A stretch of 19,058 nucleotides of DNA from Methanobacteriota archaeon (GTDB taxonomy: Archaea; Thermoplasmatota; Thermoplasmata; RBG-16-68-12; EA-27): assembly GCA_016207545.1 (NCBI GenBank), contig JACQPO010000189.1:1-19058 (forward strand). Direction: 5' to 3'. The translations under genes were made by a program, and so were the position numbers. The notes under the pieces were generated by a model, which did no database searches, was not told the DNA's origin, and saw only the letters and a list, made by a program, of their open reading frames with translations. Below, piece by piece: positions 1 through 7,650 of this stretch; the first letter of the stretch is position 1, and every line of letters starts with the position of its first letter.

Positions 1-197
1 CCGTCCTCGTTCGCCATCGGCTGGTCGCCCGTTTCGAGGTCGATGATCTTCAGCCGTTTGGCGGCGATGCCCGCGCCGGGGAACGTCGCGTATCCCTCGC
101 TGTCGGGGCCGCGGTGGTGCTGGACCTCGTTCATCCGGCGGAGCAACGCCTCGTCGACGTCGCCCGACGGCGCGTACGCCCCGCAAATCCCGCACAT
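1..197 (-). CDS. asnB: Asparagine synthetase (glutamine-hydrolysing) family, N-terminal fragment, runs off window edge
   Basis: Only the first 65 codons are in the window; the gene continues past base 1. The start is ATG at 195-197. It gives MCGICGAY, so Cys2 becomes the N-terminal nucleophile of a class II (Ntn) glutamine amidotransferase once Met is removed. The family landmarks follow in order: RGPDSEGY at residues 29-36, RLKIIDL at 48-54 and GDQPMANED at 57-65. These fit the glutaminase domain of AsnB-type enzymes, which release ammonia from glutamine for an ATP-dependent amidation. A TATA-like box on the minus strand (222-230) lies 29 bases before the start, so the transcript is probably leaderless. 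The gene lies just downstream of a glycosyltransferase operon, where AsnB homologues sometimes amidate uronic acids of surface glycans. The synthetase domain is outside the window, so true asparagine synthesis and glycan amidation cannot be told apart. Confidence 0.9.
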   Translation of the reverse strand, partial: MCGICGAYAPSGDVDEALLRRMNEVQHHRGPDSEGYATFPGAGIAAKRLKIIDLETGDQPMANED

Positions 198-221
198 CGC
201 ACCGCGCCCATGGGACGGCGC

Positions 222-230
222 GTATTAAAC
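222..230 (-). promoter_or_regulatory. TATA box of asnB-like gene
   Basis: Minus-strand GTTTAATAC is centred 29 bases upstream of the ATG at 197. It lies in the 35-base gap after the GT4 glycosyltransferase stop codon, so the amidotransferase has its own leaderless promoter as well as possible read-through. Confidence 0.5.
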
Positions 231-232
231 GG

Positions 233-1342
233 TTAGGCGGTCGCGAGCCCCCCGACGAGCGCGAGGAGCTTCGCCTCCTGCGAGGCCCAGTTGTATTCGC
301 GCTTCGCGGCGCGCAGCGCGTTCTCCCCGAGCGTGCGCTGCAGGACCGCCTCGTCCCGGAGCCGGACGAGGGCTTCCTTGCACGCGTCGACGGAGTACGG
401 AATCGCGAGGCCGCACCCCTCCTGCTCGACGATTTGCCCGCCCAAGGTGCCCTTTGTCGCGAGCACGGGGCGGCCCGCGGCCATCGCCTCGTACAGCTTG
501 TTCGGGGTCCCCATCCGGTTGTTCGGGTTCGACGGGTCGAGGAGCGCGGCGACGACGTGGCACTCCGCGGTCAACGGCATCACGCGCTCCTGCGGCACGG
601 GGCCGAGGAACGCGGTGCGCTCCGAGGCCGCGCACGCCGCGCGCACGGCATCGGACAGTGCCTTCTGCCCGCCGATTCGCAGATACACGCCCTCCGTTTC
701 CCGGACCGCTTGGATGAGCTCAAACACGAACCGTTGGCGGTGGAACGTGCCCACATACAAGGCCGTGAAGTGGGGCGCCGTGGGCGGCGCGTAGCGCGCG
801 GCGATGTCCTCGCGACAGCTCATGACGACCGTCACCGGCTTCCCGAGTGCCCGGTAGCGGGCCTCGAGCGCGCGGTTCACCGTGACGATGTGGTCCACGC
901 TCCGCAGCAAGCGCGATTCCATGCGCTCCGCGGCACGGACGACCCGCGGGGAGTAGTCGTCGCGGATCATCTCCGCGAACACCTCGTGGGCGTCGAACAC
1001 GAGCGGGCGTCCCGTCCGCTCCTTGAGCCACACCCCCGCCTGCAGGGTGTCGAGGTCGTGCGCGTACCACAGGTCCGCTGGCCAATCGAGGGATTTCCGG
1101 AGGGCACGCCGCCACCAGATCGGGTTCCGCAGGAGGGCGCCGGGAATCGCGCGAAGCGCGCCCGCCGTCCGTACGAGGGCGACTTCGACGCCGTCGGTGA
1201 TCGGACCCTCCCGCGCGGACGGGTCGAACCGGTCCCATCCCACAATCCGCACGCGATGCCCGGCCCGTGCGAGCGCCCGCGCCTCGAGGAGGACCCGCGT
1301 GTCGCGGACGACCTCGTTCGACACGAGCATGCCGACGTTCAT
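233..1342 (-). CDS. GT4-family glycosyltransferase (GT-B fold)
   Basis: This 369-residue protein is a typical length for retaining GT-B transferases that add a sugar from a nucleotide donor. The N-terminal Rossmann domain begins MNVGMLVSNEVVRDTR, and HDLD (95-98) and DAHE (117-120) sit at acceptor-side positions. The donor-binding domain carries GTF at 198-200 and the GT4 signature GTPNKLYEAMAAGRPVLAT at 278-296, with the E-x7-E-type glutamate before the conserved glycine. No membrane segment is visible, so it probably acts at the cytoplasmic face on a lipid-linked acceptor. Its ATG overlaps the TGA of the upstream epimerase by four bases (ATGA, 1339-1342), which indicates translational coupling in one operon. 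A longer open frame runs upstream to 1912 but is antisense-like sequence inside the epimerase, so the start at 1342 was chosen. Donor and acceptor cannot be read from the sequence. Confidence 0.9.
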   Translation of the reverse strand: MNVGMLVSNEVVRDTRVLLEARALARAGHRVRIVGWDRFDPSAREGPITDGVEVALVRTAGALRAIPGALLRNPIWWRRALRKSLDWPADLWYAHDLDTLQAGVWLKERTGRPLVFDAHEVFAEMIRDDYSPRVVRAAERMESRLLRSVDHIVTVNRALEARYRALGKPVTVVMSCREDIAARYAPPTAPHFTALYVGTFHRQRFVFELIQAVRETEGVYLRIGGQKALSDAVRAACAASERTAFLGPVPQERVMPLTAECHVVAALLDPSNPNNRMGTPNKLYEAMAAGRPVLATKGTLGGQIVEQEGCGLAIPYSVDACKEALVRLRDEAVLQRTLGENALRAAKREYNWASQEAKLLALVGGLATA

Positions 1343-2274
1343 GCGCGCCCGATCCCGGCCTCCGCGGTCGCGAGCAAGCCTTGCGGAAGGGAGACGCGGG
1401 TGCGGAATCCGAGGAGCGCCTCCCCCTTGCGCGGATCCGCATACGACGCCCGGATGTCCCCGGCCCTCGCCTCCCGGTGCTCCGGCTTCCCGTCCGTGCC
1501 GACGACGTCGTTCACGGTCGCGAGCAGGCGGTTCACGCTCACGGGCTCCCCGGATCCGACGTTGATGACTTCCCCGGACACGCCCGCCGCGGTCGCCGCC
1601 CGGTCGAACGCCTCCGCGGCGTCGCCGACGTAGACGAAGTCGCGGGTCTGCTCTCCGTCCCCGTAGATGACGGGCCGCTCTCCGTGAGTGACCGCGCGGA
1701 GGAAGTTCGGGATGACGGCCCCGTACGGTCCGCCGGAGGGCTGGCGGGGACCGTACACGTTGAACAGCCGCAGCGCGACCGCCTCGAGGCCAAGCTCGTG
1801 GTAGAGGCGGCACCACATCTCCCCCGCGGCCTTTGTCACCGCGTACGGGGAGAGGAGGTCGAGCGGGGAGTCCTCGCGAAGCGGCGGCGGGGTCGTGCCG
1901 TAGACCGCGCACGAGGACGCATAGACGACCCGGCGGACGTTCGCGGCGCGCGCGGCGCGGAGCACCGCCAACGTGCCGTGGGTGTTCGTCTCGTTGAACA
2001 CGCCCGGTTCCCGGAAGCTCTGCGGGACGGACACGAGCGCCGCCAAATGGAACACGACGTCCGCGTCGCGGAACGCGCGGGCGAGATTGTCGGCGCGTCG
2101 GACGTCCCCGTGCACGTACGTGATGCGGTCCTTCACCGCCGCGACATTCGATGCCTCCGCCGCGGGACGGACGTCGAGGACGACGACCTCGTTCCGGGCC
2201 GCCAAGCGCTCGACGATGTGGCTCGCGATAAAGCCCGCGCCGCCCGTGACGACCGCCCGGGCGCCTTCCAGCAT
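1339..2274 (-). CDS. NAD-dependent sugar epimerase/dehydratase (extended SDR, GalE/WbpP-like)
   Basis: This 311-residue protein is the full length for an extended short-chain dehydrogenase acting on nucleotide sugars. The NAD-binding loop is TGGAGFIAS at 10-18, where the usual third glycine (FIGS) is alanine. DVR (34-36) and GDVR (56-59) follow, then the catalytic Ser region YASSCAVYG (118-126) and Tyr144-x3-Lys148 in SPYAVTK. FNVYGPRQ (171-178) and YGDGEQTRDFVYVGD (204-218) are typical of UDP-glucose/UDP-GlcNAc 4-epimerases and dTDP-glucose 4,6-dehydratases. The substrate is most likely a UDP-hexose or UDP-HexNAc for the neighbouring transferases. It is the first gene of the epimerase-GT4 operon and has its own TATA box about 30 bases before the ATG. 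It is divergent from the GT2 operon. Which C4 or C6 reaction it performs is undecided. Confidence 0.9.
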   Translation of the reverse strand: MLEGARAVVTGGAGFIASHIVERLAARNEVVVLDVRPAAEASNVAAVKDRITYVHGDVRRADNLARAFRDADVVFHLAALVSVPQSFREPGVFNETNTHGTLAVLRAARAANVRRVVYASSCAVYGTTPPPLREDSPLDLLSPYAVTKAAGEMWCRLYHELGLEAVALRLFNVYGPRQPSGGPYGAVIPNFLRAVTHGERPVIYGDGEQTRDFVYVGDAAEAFDRAATAAGVSGEVINVGSGEPVSVNRLLATVNDVVGTDGKPEHREARAGDIRASYADPRKGEALLGFRTRVSLPQGLLATAEAGIGRA

Positions 2275-2300
2275 CGCAGGATGCGGAACCGGTGGCGTCG

Positions 2301-2309
2301 GATAAAGGT
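2301..2309 (-). promoter_or_regulatory. TATA box of epimerase-GT4 operon
   Basis: Minus-strand ACCTTTATC is centred about 30 bases upstream of the ATG at 2274, so the leader is zero to a few bases. It lies back to back with the opposite-facing TATA box at 2336-2345 in the 91-base divergent gap. Confidence 0.6.
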
Positions 2310-2335
2310 ATCAGGCCGGTTATCTTTCGACGGGC

Positions 2336-2345
2336 ATTATATAAT
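2336..2345 (+). promoter_or_regulatory. TATA box of the GT2 operon
   Basis: ATTATATAAT is a perfect 10-base palindrome and the most AT-rich stretch of the gap. Its centre is 26 bases before the GTG start at 2366, which predicts a leaderless mRNA. Because it is palindromic it could also fire leftward, but the minus-strand gene has a better placed box at 2301-2309. Confidence 0.7.
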
Positions 2346-2365
2346 CGCCTTCCATACGCAGCGTC

Positions 2366-3163
2366 GTGCCGGAACGGTTCTCCGTCATCGTCACGGTTCG
2401 GAACGAGGAACGGAACCTTCCGCCCATGTTAGAGTCCCTCGTCATCCAGGAGAAGCCGTTCGACGTCGTGATCGTGGATTCCCACAGCGAGGACCGCACG
2501 CGGGACATCGCGAGATCGTTCGCGGAGCGATACGACTTCATCCACCTGTACGTCTACGGTGGCACGCGGGCCGCCGGGCGGAACTACGGGGTCGGGAAGA
2601 GCGACACGTCCTTCGTCGCGTTCATCGACGGGGACTGCATCGCATCGCCTTTCTGGCTGCGGCACTTGCGTCGGGGGATCGCGAATGCGGACGTCGTGGC
2701 GGGGAAGACCGTGCAGATTGGCTACCGGGCGTTCGAGGAGCTCGAGCGCGTCGGCCTGTACTACCAGGGATTCGACATTACGTTCCCGTCCTGCAACCTC
2801 GCATACCGGCGCGAGCGGTTCCTCGCGATTGGCGGCTTCGACGAATGGTTCCTCACCGCGGAGGACATCGACCTGAACTTGCGGGCGGTGGAGTCCGGCG
2901 CCGCAATCGTGCACGAGCCGGAGGCGATCGTGTACCACCGGACCCGCGGCTCATACTTCGAATTCCTCAAGCAGGCATTTTGGAACGGCGCGGGCCGCAA
3001 GCAGCTCACGTTGAAGCACGGAGCCCTGTGGTCGTCCTACCGACCGCGGGCGCTGTTCCAACAGCAGGCGACGTTCTTCTCGAGCCTCCGGCTCGCGGGG
3101 GCGCTCCTCGGATACGCCGGGTACAAGCTGTTCGGAACCCCGCGGACCGAGAAACGGTTATGA
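2366..3163 (+). CDS. GT2-family glycosyltransferase (GT-A fold)
   Basis: This 265-residue inverting-type transferase has a GTG start. The GT-A fold opens with SVIVTVRNEE (6-15) and DVVIVDSHSEDRT (33-45). The metal-binding DxD motif is DGD at 88-90 within FIDGDC. AGRNYGV (70-76) resembles the uridine-contacting region of GT2 enzymes. Later landmarks are CNLAYRRERF and FDEWFLTAEDIDL, where the ED pair is the usual catalytic-base region. The C-terminal tail (SSLRLAGALLGYAGYKLF) is mildly hydrophobic and may be an amphipathic or membrane-facing helix rather than a full transmembrane span. The GTG fits both the fold boundary and a TATA box 26 bases upstream. Its TGA overlaps the ATG of the next transferase (3160-3163), so the two are co-translated. 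It probably extends a surface-glycan or lipid-linked oligosaccharide. The sugar is not predictable. Confidence 0.9.
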   Translation: MPERFSVIVTVRNEERNLPPMLESLVIQEKPFDVVIVDSHSEDRTRDIARSFAERYDFIHLYVYGGTRAAGRNYGVGKSDTSFVAFIDGDCIASPFWLRHLRRGIANADVVAGKTVQIGYRAFEELERVGLYYQGFDITFPSCNLAYRRERFLAIGGFDEWFLTAEDIDLNLRAVESGAAIVHEPEAIVYHRTRGSYFEFLKQAFWNGAGRKQLTLKHGALWSSYRPRALFQQQATFFSSLRLAGALLGYAGYKLFGTPRTEKRL

Positions 3164-3876
3164 ACGAACCCCGGCATCCGAGGCCGGTGCCCAAGGTCTC
3201 CGTCGTGATCCCGACGATGAACGAAGAGGCCTCCATCGGCCGTGTCCTCGACGAGGTGCACGCCGCGTTGGCGGGGTGGGACTACGAGGTCGTGATCGTC
3301 GACACGGCGTCCCGCGACCGCACGCGGGAAATCGCGAAGGCACGGGGCGCGCGGGTCGTGGACGAGCCGCGTCGGGGCTACGGCCGTGCGTACAAAACCG
3401 GATTCGCCGCTGCGCGCGGGGAGATCGTGGCGACGTTGGACGCGGACCTCACGTACCCCGCGGACCGCATCCCCGAGTTCGCGCGCCTCGTGGCCTCCGG
3501 AGAGGCTCACTTCGTGAGCGGCGACCGAATGTCGCAGCTGCCGGAAGGGGCGATGACCGGGATGCACCGGGTGGGCAACGCCATCCTGAACTTCACGTTC
3601 CGTGCCCTGTACCGATACCCGATCCACGACAGCCAGTCCGGGATGTGGGTCTTCCGTCGCGCGATCCTCGATGGCCTCGCGGTGCACAGCAGCGGGATGT
3701 CCTTCTCGGAAGAATTGAAACACGAAGTCATTCGGCGGCGGTACCGATTTCGCGAGGTGCCGATTCGATATCGCGCGAGGGTCGGGGATAAGAAAATCCG
3801 GTCCGTGCGAGACGCGACGAAGAACGAGATCTGGCTGGTCCGCAAGCGCTTCGGGTGGACGCGGCCGGAGCCCTAG
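3160..3876 (+). CDS. GT2 dolichyl-phosphate-sugar synthase-like glycosyltransferase (DPM1/GtrB type)
   Basis: This 238-residue protein consists of a catalytic domain only, as in soluble DPM1-type enzymes; no C-terminal membrane helices follow. The landmarks are VSVVIPTMNEE (13-23), VVIVDTASRDRT (44-55), GYGRAYKTGF (73-82), the metal site DADLTYP (94-100) and DSQSGMWVFRR (157-167). This set is typical of enzymes that move a sugar from UDP or GDP to dolichyl or polyprenyl phosphate on the cytoplasmic membrane face. It is coupled to the upstream GT2 gene by an ATGA overlap. Its stop codon is shared with the convergent ftsY stop through a CTAG at 3873-3876. A much longer open frame extends upstream from 3160 but is non-coding sequence antisense to the epimerase. 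The product would feed lipid-linked sugars to protein glycosylation; this role is inferred from family and context. Confidence 0.88.
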   Translation: MNEPRHPRPVPKVSVVIPTMNEEASIGRVLDEVHAALAGWDYEVVIVDTASRDRTREIAKARGARVVDEPRRGYGRAYKTGFAAARGEIVATLDADLTYPADRIPEFARLVASGEAHFVSGDRMSQLPEGAMTGMHRVGNAILNFTFRALYRYPIHDSQSGMWVFRRAILDGLAVHSSGMSFSEELKHEVIRRRYRFREVPIRYRARVGDKKIRSVRDATKNEIWLVRKRFGWTRPEP

Positions 3877-4805
3877 TCCCCCTCGAAGATCCGCTCGACC
3901 ATCCAGTGCGGGTCGAACGGCATCAAGTCGTCGTATTTTTGACCCGTGCCGACGTAGAGGATCGGCTTGCCGACGCTGTGCGCGATGCTCAACGCGGCGC
4001 CGCCCTTCGCGTCCGCGTCGATCTTGCACAGGATGGCGGCGCCGAAGCCCACGGCCTCGTGGAACGTCCGCGCCTGCTCCACCGCGTCGTTCCCCGCGAG
4101 CGCATCGCCAACGAACACGACGAGATGCGGCTGCGCGACCCGCTTGATCTTCTTCATCTGGTCCATGAGGTTCGCGTTCGTCTGCATGCGACCTGCGGTG
4201 TCGATGAGGACGACGTCCCGACGTCGTGCGCGTGCGTGTTCCACCGCGTCGAACGCGACCGCCGCGGGATCGGCGCCCGCCTGGTGCTTGATCAGCTTTA
4301 CGCCGAGGCGTTCCGCGTGTTTCTCAAGCTGCTCAATCGCGCCCGCGCGAAACGTATCCGCAGCCGCGATGATCACGCTGTACCCGCGCTTCTGAAGCAA
4401 ATGGGCAAGCTTGGCGATCGCGGTCGTCTTCCCGGTTCCGTTCACCCCGACGAACATGACGATGAACGGTTTCGGCGACTTCGCGACGAGATCCATGAAA
4501 TCAATCCGCTCCGCCGCCAACACTTTCTCGATCGCAGCGCGCAACGCAAGCTCGACGCCCTGCGCGAACGAGACGTCCCTCGTGATCCGCTTCCCGACGA
4601 GTTCCCCGCGCATGTGCTCGAGGATTGCCTCGACGACGGGCTGGGCCACGTCCGCCTCGAGCAACGCGAGCTCCAAGTCTGACAGCACGTCCTCGAGCCT
4701 CGCCTCGCGGACCTTGCGACCCTTTTCCCCGACGACCTCACCGGGCGCGACCTCCTCGGCCTTCTGCCGCCACCCAAGGAGCTTCTCCTTCAGCAGCTTG
4801 AACAT
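3873..4805 (-). CDS. ftsY: Signal recognition particle receptor FtsY (SRP GTPase)
   Basis: This 310-residue protein is the archaeal-size form with a short charged N-terminal region instead of the long acidic A domain. It docks SRP-ribosome complexes at the membrane for co-translational insertion. The NG domain is complete: helical N domain about 30-105, P-loop GVNGTGKTT (120-128), insertion-box motif DTFRAGA (150-156), DTAGR (202-206), and the guanine-specificity region CKIDADAKGGA (260-270), where the usual Thr-Lys-Leu-Asp reads Cys-Lys-Ile-Asp. GTGQKYDDL (286-294) closes the domain, and the protein ends FEGD. The ATG at 4805 lies three bases after the pfdA stop. It is the last gene of the rpl18a-pfdA-ftsY operon, an arrangement recurrent in archaea. 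Its stop overlaps the convergent transferase stop. Srp54 itself is not in the window. Confidence 0.97.
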   Translation of the reverse strand: MFKLLKEKLLGWRQKAEEVAPGEVVGEKGRKVREARLEDVLSDLELALLEADVAQPVVEAILEHMRGELVGKRITRDVSFAQGVELALRAAIEKVLAAERIDFMDLVAKSPKPFIVMFVGVNGTGKTTAIAKLAHLLQKRGYSVIIAAADTFRAGAIEQLEKHAERLGVKLIKHQAGADPAAVAFDAVEHARARRRDVVLIDTAGRMQTNANLMDQMKKIKRVAQPHLVVFVGDALAGNDAVEQARTFHEAVGFGAAILCKIDADAKGGAALSIAHSVGKPILYVGTGQKYDDLMPFDPHWMVERIFEGD

Positions 4806-4808
4806 GAC

Positions 4809-5243
4809 CTACCCGGGCGGGGCCCCTTGGGCCTTCGCGTACAATTCCTGGACCCTGGCGTTGTGCTCCTGCGCGGCCACCTCGAGTTCCGCCATCCGGC
4901 CCGCGAGCCCCCGCTCGACGTCCTCGATCGCCTTCATCCGCTCGTCGAGCCGCTCGACCGCCGCGGGGATCTCCAACTCCACGGCCACGTCGCTCCCAAT
5001 CCCGACGATCACCCGTTCCGCGTTCTTCAACGTCCCGTAGACGAAGCTGTTCGCCCCAATCGGCATGAGCAGTTCCGCGCCCACGCCCCCCTGCTGAAGG
5101 CGCGTCAGCGACTCCCGGGCACGGACGATTTCCTCGAGGGTGACGCGTAACAGGTCCTCCTGCCGCGCGAGCGCGTCCATCTGCGCGCGGATCAATTCGA
5201 GGCTCGCGACCGCGCGGCGCAGCTCCGCCTCCGGCGCGCTCAC
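4809..5243 (-). CDS. pfdA: Prefoldin subunit alpha
   Basis: This 144-residue protein has the alpha-class prefoldin layout: an N-terminal coiled coil (about 5-50), a central beta-hairpin region (about 51-92) including ELLMPIGANSFVYG, and a C-terminal coiled coil (about 94-138). Two alpha and four beta subunits form the jellyfish-shaped cytosolic chaperone that passes unfolded proteins to the thermosome. The beta region VIVGIGSDVAVELEIPAA matches the family well. The start is GTG at 5241-5243 and overlaps the TGA of rpl18a as GTGA, so it relies on translational coupling; no strong Shine-Dalgarno sequence is visible. The prefoldin beta subunit is not nearby, as is usual in archaea. Confidence 0.93.
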   Translation of the reverse strand: MSAPEAELRRAVASLELIRAQMDALARQEDLLRVTLEEIVRARESLTRLQQGGVGAELLMPIGANSFVYGTLKNAERVIVGIGSDVAVELEIPAAVERLDERMKAIEDVERGLAGRMAELEVAAQEHNARVQELYAKAQGAPPG

Positions 5244-5470
5244 GGGGAACCCCCGAGGCGGAACCGCACGACGGGGTCCTGCACGAGGTCCACCGGGATG
5301 GGAGTCACGTCCTTGATTCGGACATAGTTCCGGCGCACGCGGTGCTTGCTCCCGAGTTCCGAGACCATGCGCTCGACCGCGGCCTCCGCGTCCTCCGCGG
5401 GGACCTCCTTCGCGAACTTCTGCCAGGCGGGGCCCATGCGGAAGGTACCGCGCACGAGAAACGCCTTCAT
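5240..5470 (-). CDS. rpl18a: Large-subunit ribosomal protein eL20 (L18a/LX)
   Basis: This 76-residue protein matches the archaeal LX family in length and pattern: MKAFLVRGTFRMG at the start, W-Q-K-F-A-K-E around 16-22, and SELGSKHRVRRNYVRI in the middle. It is a structural protein of the archaeal 50S subunit, related to eukaryotic eL20. It heads the rpl18a-pfdA-ftsY operon. The TATA box at 5495-5503 is centred 29 bases before the ATG, so the mRNA is probably leaderless. In many archaea rpl39e, rpl31e and tif6 lie just upstream; here that place is taken by an unrelated membrane-TPR gene, so the classic cluster is cut at this point. Confidence 0.93.
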   Translation of the reverse strand: MKAFLVRGTFRMGPAWQKFAKEVPAEDAEAAVERMVSELGSKHRVRRNYVRIKDVTPIPVDLVQDPVVRFRLGGSP

Positions 5471-5494
5471 GTGCCGCGGGGAAGGAGGGAGGGA

Positions 5495-5503
5495 CTTAAA
5501 AGG
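5495..5503 (-). promoter_or_regulatory. TATA/BRE promoter of rpl18a-pfdA-ftsY operon
   Basis: Minus-strand CCTTTTAAG is preceded by GTCAA, which resembles a BRE. It is centred 29 bases upstream of the ATG at 5470. It lies 12 bases past the stop codon of the upstream TPR gene, so the ribosomal operon has its own strong-looking promoter. Confidence 0.7.
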
Positions 5504-5515
5504 TTGACCCGCGCG

Positions 5516-7642
5516 TCACGCGGACGCGTCCGGGTGGAAGTGTCGGTAGATGTCCTGCGCGACCTTACGGCTCAGCCCGCGGACGTTCACGAGCTCTTCC
5601 TCAGACGCCGCGCGGACCGCGTCCACGGACCGGTACCCGGCCGCGAGCAGCGCCCTCACACGGGCCTGCCCAACGCCCTTGATCGTGAACAACTCCTCGA
5701 GGAGCGACTCTTCGCCCTTGCGGGACGCCTCGAGCGCCTCCGCCCGGGCGCGCCATGTCTCGTTCTCGGGGTCGAGCTTGAGCGCCTCGCGGTAGCTCGC
5801 GAGGGCTTGCTCGATTTGGCCGACCTCCTCGAGCACGCCGGCCCGAAGGGCCCACACCTCCGCGTCCCGCGGACTCGCCTCGACGAGCGCCTCGTACGAC
5901 ACGAGCGCCTCCTCGTGCGCGTCGCGACCTTCGAGGATTTGACCTTTCGCGCGCAACGCGGCGGTGTTGTTCGGCTGGCGCGCAAGCGCGGCGTCGAGCG
6001 TCACCAACGCTTCGTCCTCCCGCCCGACGCGGCGTAGGGCGACGCCCTTCCCCACGAGGGCGTTCACGTTGTCCGGCTCCACCGCCAGGATGCGGTCGAA
6101 CAGGGAAAGGGCTTCCTCGAGCTGCCCCGAGGCGGACGCCACGAGGGCGCGCGACAGAAAGAGGGGCACGTCCACCTGGAGTTCGTCGATCCGCCGACGG
6201 ATCCGCAGGTCGTCGGGCGCGAGGGAGGTGGCCCCTTGGAGCACCCGGACCGCGGCACCTCGATCTCCCGCCTTCGCGAGCGCCTCCGCGCGGCGGAGCC
6301 GGGTCGTAACGTCGAGCGGCACTTCCTCGAGGTACGCGGCCCACGCGTCCGCGGCCTCCCGCCACCGCCCCTCCGCCTCGAGCACCTCCCCACGGCCGAG
6401 GAGCGCGTTCGCATTGTGCGGATCGACCTCAAGGACTCGCTCGTACGCCCCGAGGGCCTCCGTGCGACGATCCATTCGCATGAGCGTGGCGGCACCGGCG
6501 AGCAGGGCGGCCACGTTCGACGCGTCCCGCTCGAGCGCCTCGTCGAACCTCGCGAGGGCGGCGTCAAACTGCCCCTCCGCGAACAGCCGGCTACCCTCCT
6601 CGATGAGCGTGGAGGCGTCCTCCTGCTCCGCGACGATCGCCTCGGGCTGTGGCAACTCTTCCGGGGGCGCGGGGGGCGGCGGAGGTGCGTGCGCAAGCGC
6701 CGGGACGACGACGGTCGATCCGCGTACAGGGGCCGGATTCGCGGGGACGGGCGATTCCCGGGCGACGTGGGAACCGCGCTGGTAGTCCGCGAACGTCCGC
6801 TCACCGAGGTCCACGCGTTCCTCGTATCGGATGCTGTAAATCGAGGACGCCTCATACCTGTCGCGCACGGGCCGCAAGTACAGGAACCACACGATGTGGG
6901 ACAAGCCGACCGCGAGGAGGATCGCGGGGACGACCGTGGTCAGCTCCGGCATCAGGGTGCGGGCAACGGACAGCTGAACCCGAATCGCCTGATTGCTCGG
7001 ATTCTCAATCGTGACCGTGTACCGGAGGTGCTCGTCTTGGATGATTGCGAAGGAATACGGCGAGGCCCCCGCCACGGGCCCGGTCTCCCTCCCCCCCTCG
7101 ATGCCTTCGAGGTCGGTCCACACGATGGTCAGGTACACACGCTGCGTGCTATCCACCCGGACGATGCCGCCCGTCGCGCGCACGACGCCTAGGGCGTCCT
7201 CGTTCGTGAAGTTCGCGGCGAACGACCCACCCGGGCCGATTGTGCCCGCCCAACGCCCGCTCAATCCGGTGTCGAGCACATGTCCGGTCACCGGAACGAT
7301 CAGGATCGCGCCCATCAAGAGGCACACGGCGGCGACGATCGTCGCTCGGGATATCGCGTTCCGCGCAATGAGGAAGCGCTGGCTATCGCGCCGCGCGTAC
7401 CGCATTTCGAGGGTGCGAAACACGAAGTTCATGAGGGTGGCGATGAACACGAAGATGAGGAGGAGCGGGAGGAACGCGTCGAGGGGGAAGAAGAACGGCT
7501 TGATGCGTGCACCTTTCAGAGCCAGCGCGTACGCGGACAGGCCGATGACCAGGCCCGTCAACACAATCATCAGAATATGCCTGATCCGCCGAATCCGAAA
7601 CAGCCGTCCCGTGCCCTCGAGCTGTTCCCGGTACTTGTTCAT
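5516..7642 (-). CDS. Polytopic membrane protein with cytoplasmic TPR array and C-terminal helix-hairpin-helix domain
   Basis: This 708-residue protein was not recognised as a named family. Four hydrophobic segments are visible (about 22-43, 53-76, 98-119, 236-256). Basic flanks (RLFRIRRIRH; RYARRDSQRF) place the N-terminus and the 77-97 loop in the cytoplasm. A beta-rich region of about 115 residues (120-235) would then be outside, and everything after TM4 inside. A proline-rich linker (319-333) precedes a tetratricopeptide array (about 345-640) with repeated A-x-Y/F-x-x-A-L and P-x-N motifs. The last 58 residues form a tandem helix-hairpin-helix unit (IKGVGQARVRALL at 654-666 and VNVRGLSRKVAQDI at 685-698), a fold that usually binds DNA non-specifically but can mediate protein contacts. 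ATG 7642 follows the priS stop by 8 bases, has a GGGGAG upstream, and removes a non-hydrophobic 12-residue lead; ATG 7678 is the alternative. It is probably co-transcribed with primase. Confidence 0.8.
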   Translation of the reverse strand: MNKYREQLEGTGRLFRIRRIRHILMIVLTGLVIGLSAYALALKGARIKPFFFPLDAFLPLLLIFVFIATLMNFVFRTLEMRYARRDSQRFLIARNAISRATIVAAVCLLMGAILIVPVTGHVLDTGLSGRWAGTIGPGGSFAANFTNEDALGVVRATGGIVRVDSTQRVYLTIVWTDLEGIEGGRETGPVAGASPYSFAIIQDEHLRYTVTIENPSNQAIRVQLSVARTLMPELTTVVPAILLAVGLSHIVWFLYLRPVRDRYEASSIYSIRYEERVDLGERTFADYQRGSHVARESPVPANPAPVRGSTVVVPALAHAPPPPPAPPEELPQPEAIVAEQEDASTLIEEGSRLFAEGQFDAALARFDEALERDASNVAALLAGAATLMRMDRRTEALGAYERVLEVDPHNANALLGRGEVLEAEGRWREAADAWAAYLEEVPLDVTTRLRRAEALAKAGDRGAAVRVLQGATSLAPDDLRIRRRIDELQVDVPLFLSRALVASASGQLEEALSLFDRILAVEPDNVNALVGKGVALRRVGREDEALVTLDAALARQPNNTAALRAKGQILEGRDAHEEALVSYEALVEASPRDAEVWALRAGVLEEVGQIEQALASYREALKLDPENETWRARAEALEASRKGEESLLEELFTIKGVGQARVRALLAAGYRSVDAVRAASEEELVNVRGLSRKVAQDIYRHFHPDASA

Positions 7643-7650
7643 CGGCTCCC

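Noticed and set aside
2336..2345. Perfect palindrome ATTATATAAT as a repressor operator
   Set aside because: Its position 26 bases before a GTG start is fully explained by TATA function, and 10 bases of A and T form palindromes easily.
1267..3159. Very long plus-strand open frame leading into the second GT2 gene
   Set aside because: Before 3160 the translation is Arg/Gly-rich with no family pattern and lies antisense to the epimerase and out of frame in the first GT2 gene. High GC removes stop codons, so long shadow frames are expected.
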